Below are positions 33,818-34,907 of a stretch of DNA of 34,907 nucleotides, one piece after another; the stretch's first letter is position 1; each line of letters opens with the position of its first letter. The position numbers and the translations under genes are program-made. Source of the stretch: Candidatus Nitrosopumilus sp. (GTDB taxonomy: Archaea; Thermoproteota; Nitrososphaeria; Nitrososphaerales; Nitrososphaeraceae); the NCBI GenBank assembly GCA_013694585.1, contig JACDCB010000022.1, positions 1 through 34,907 of the forward strand, given 5' to 3'. The notes under the pieces were generated by a model. It was not told where the DNA came from and made no database searches. It saw only the letters and a list, made by a program, of their open reading frames with translations.

Positions 33818-34414
33818 TTGTCGAAATTGAAATCAACCCAAGATCTTAAGGATGATCATATTACCATAAGAAGAATCAAAGATGTTGCTTTAAAGTGCTC
33901 AAAGAGGTTGTATGAAAGCAAATATGTTCCTATAGAAGATATAGAAATTATTTCAGTCGTAATAGAGGAGTTTGTTGATCATTTTCACCACGGAAAAGAA
34001 GAAACAGCTTACTTTCCTGAAACTAAAGAAAAGGGAGAATTTTCAGAAGACATTCGGAAATTTCTGATTGAGCATGAATTTGGAAGGAGAATTGCCATTA
34101 TGCTCAGGAAGGCAGTAATATCCTGGAAATCAAAAAGCAAGGAGGCCAATCATGATAAAGAACAAACAAAACATCTCCTAGAGCCTATTGCAAGATTCTT
34201 AAAAGCATACGCCATCTTTATTGAGGACCATACTGGAAAAGAGGACAAATTCTTTGATAGCGTTGAAGAAGGCAAAATTATCTCAAAGGGCGAAGATGAA
34301 TTGTTGTTAATGCATTACGAGTCATGTATGAATCAAGCAGGTGGGAAAATCAGAATAGAGCAAATGGTTAAATTAATAAATTATCTTGAGAATAAAGACT
34401 GGATGAAAGATTGA
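33818..34414 (+). CDS. Hemerythrin-like (HHE-domain) protein
   Basis: The 198-residue four-helix protein has the di-iron ligand pattern of hemerythrin HHE domains: His14 (DDHITIRRI), His55/His58 with Glu61 or Glu62 (DHFHHGKEE), His86 (IEHEFGRR) and His138 with Glu142 (EDHTGKEDKFF). It likely binds oxygen, nitric oxide or iron in the cytoplasm. The TTG start at 33818 is supported by TTTATTTAA centred 26 bp upstream. It stands alone; sensing or detoxifying NO would suit an ammonia oxidiser, which is inference. Confidence 0.85.
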   Translation: MSKLKSTQDLKDDHITIRRIKDVALKCSKRLYESKYVPIEDIEIISVVIEEFVDHFHHGKEETAYFPETKEKGEFSEDIRKFLIEHEFGRRIAIMLRKAVISWKSKSKEANHDKEQTKHLLEPIARFLKAYAIFIEDHTGKEDKFFDSVEEGKIISKGEDELLLMHYESCMNQAGGKIRIEQMVKLINYLENKDWMKD

Positions 34415-34661
34415 CTCAGCCGACGTGAGGAACAATATTAAAGCTGAATTCAAAAATCCCAAAATTTTATCCCTGGTAAGCATTAGATGGATCTTACAGT
34501 GGATTTTTCGATTTTATTGACGTAAATTTCAGTCTTTTAAATGCAGTCTATCCCTGTTCCTCAAAACTGATTTATTCGCGAGAGAGAGAATAAGATGTGC
34601 TTACTTTATAAATGAAGAGATAAAGAAATGAGTTTTACCTAGAATCAAAAAAAGGGAGTTA
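34415..34661. other. Intergenic spacer at the right end
   Basis: About 250 bp of AT-rich DNA after the hemerythrin-like gene, including a GCGAGAGAGAGA tract near 34578. No gene or RNA is recognised. Confidence 0.3.
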
Positions 34662-34907
34662 TCAGTTAAAGCTGAAATCTATTCCCACGGATCTCATAGT
34701 ATCTTCCACATTGTTTAATATTCCATCTACACCCGAGCCTGAGGATCCTGAACGATCATCGCTGCTATCGTCAAAATTAAATCCAAAGTCAGAATCATCC
34801 ATTCTGTTTGAGAAGATAGATCGGTCAATATTACTATCGTCGTCATCGTTGTTTCTACTACTACTACTGGTTGGTTCGTCATCGTTGTTTCTACTACTAC
34901 TACTACT
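34662..34907 (-). CDS. C-terminal end of a Ser/Asp/Asn-rich repeat protein, cut by window edge
   Basis: The minus-strand frame enters at the right edge and ends at TGA 34662-34664, giving about 81 residues. It begins with a low-complexity part (SSSSRNNDDEPT repeated, then RNNDDDDSN), followed by a more ordered tail (SIFSNRMDDSDFGFNFDD, a Ser/Gly stretch, and ILNNVEDTMRSVGIDFSFN at the end). The acidic-serine stretch is disordered and resembles linkers of archaeal surface or secreted proteins, but no domain is identifiable. The main part lies outside the window. Confidence 0.6.
   Translation of the reverse strand, partial: SSSSSRNNDDEPTSSSSRNNDDDDSNIDRSIFSNRMDDSDFGFNFDDSSDDRSGSSGSGVDGILNNVEDTMRSVGIDFSFN
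34841..34907. repeat. 36-bp tandem repeat within the edge gene
   Basis: CGTCATCGTTGTTTCTACTA is found at 34841 and again at 34877, a period of 36 bp (12 codons), with a run of ACT triplets closing each unit. It keeps the reading frame of the minus-strand gene, encoding Ser runs joined by RNNDD. The second unit has at least one extra ACT and reaches the edge, so more copies may follow. Confidence 0.8.

Overview
The window is AT-rich archaeal DNA and most likely comes from an ammonia-oxidising thaumarchaeon (Nitrososphaerales), of the low-GC, low-coding-density type seen in Candidatus Nitrosocosmicus. That placement is inference. It rests on a complete archaeal/vacuolar-type ATPase operon, a mannosyl-3-phosphoglycerate synthase, small C2H2 zinc-finger and DUF2299-like proteins, TTG/GTG starts with TATA boxes about 26 bp upstream (leaderless transcripts), and long AT-rich intergenic gaps. 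No rRNA, tRNA, CRISPR array, transposase or integrase was found.

Layout. 1-7459 (minus): rotary ATPase operon transcribed K-E-C-F-A-B-D-x-H-I, where x is a 51-residue membrane peptide and I runs off the left edge. 7.8-12.5 kb: a methyltransferase, a possible crotonase-tail remnant, an ABC-2 exporter whose ATPase and permease genes converge, a DUF2299-like protein and a membrane-anchored J-domain protein. 12.7-16.5 kb: asparagine synthetase and a SerB-like HAD phosphatase (minus), divergent from mannosyl-3-phosphoglycerate synthase (plus), probably a compatible-solute locus. 17-19 kb: two extracytoplasmic proteins, one with an FTR1-like helical domain. 19.3-23.7 kb: a patatin-like phospholipase, a TPR fragment and an HD + GNAT-like two-domain protein. 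24-31.5 kb is accessory in character: a frameshifted glyoxalase-like gene, a 1018-residue membrane histidine kinase with its response regulator, a frameshifted zinc-finger gene, two nearly identical ~190-bp repeats about 2.09 kb apart, a second DUF2299-like protein and a frameshifted secreted protein. 31.6-34.9 kb: a small membrane protein, a TrmB-like methyltransferase, an SDR oxidoreductase, a hemerythrin-like protein, and the C-terminus of a Ser/Asp-rich repeat protein at the right edge.

The least expected signals are: (i) the duplicated structured ~190-bp element, whose last bases carry the same start codon and first codons in both copies, bracketing a 2.1-kb segment; (ii) four short genes in 24.2-30.9 kb that become longer, sensible proteins only after one frameshift, while every long gene in the window is intact; (iii) an ATPase gene order that looks like a circular permutation of the euryarchaeal order, with an extra membrane micro-gene; and (iv) consistent TATA spacing that helps choose TTG/GTG start codons.
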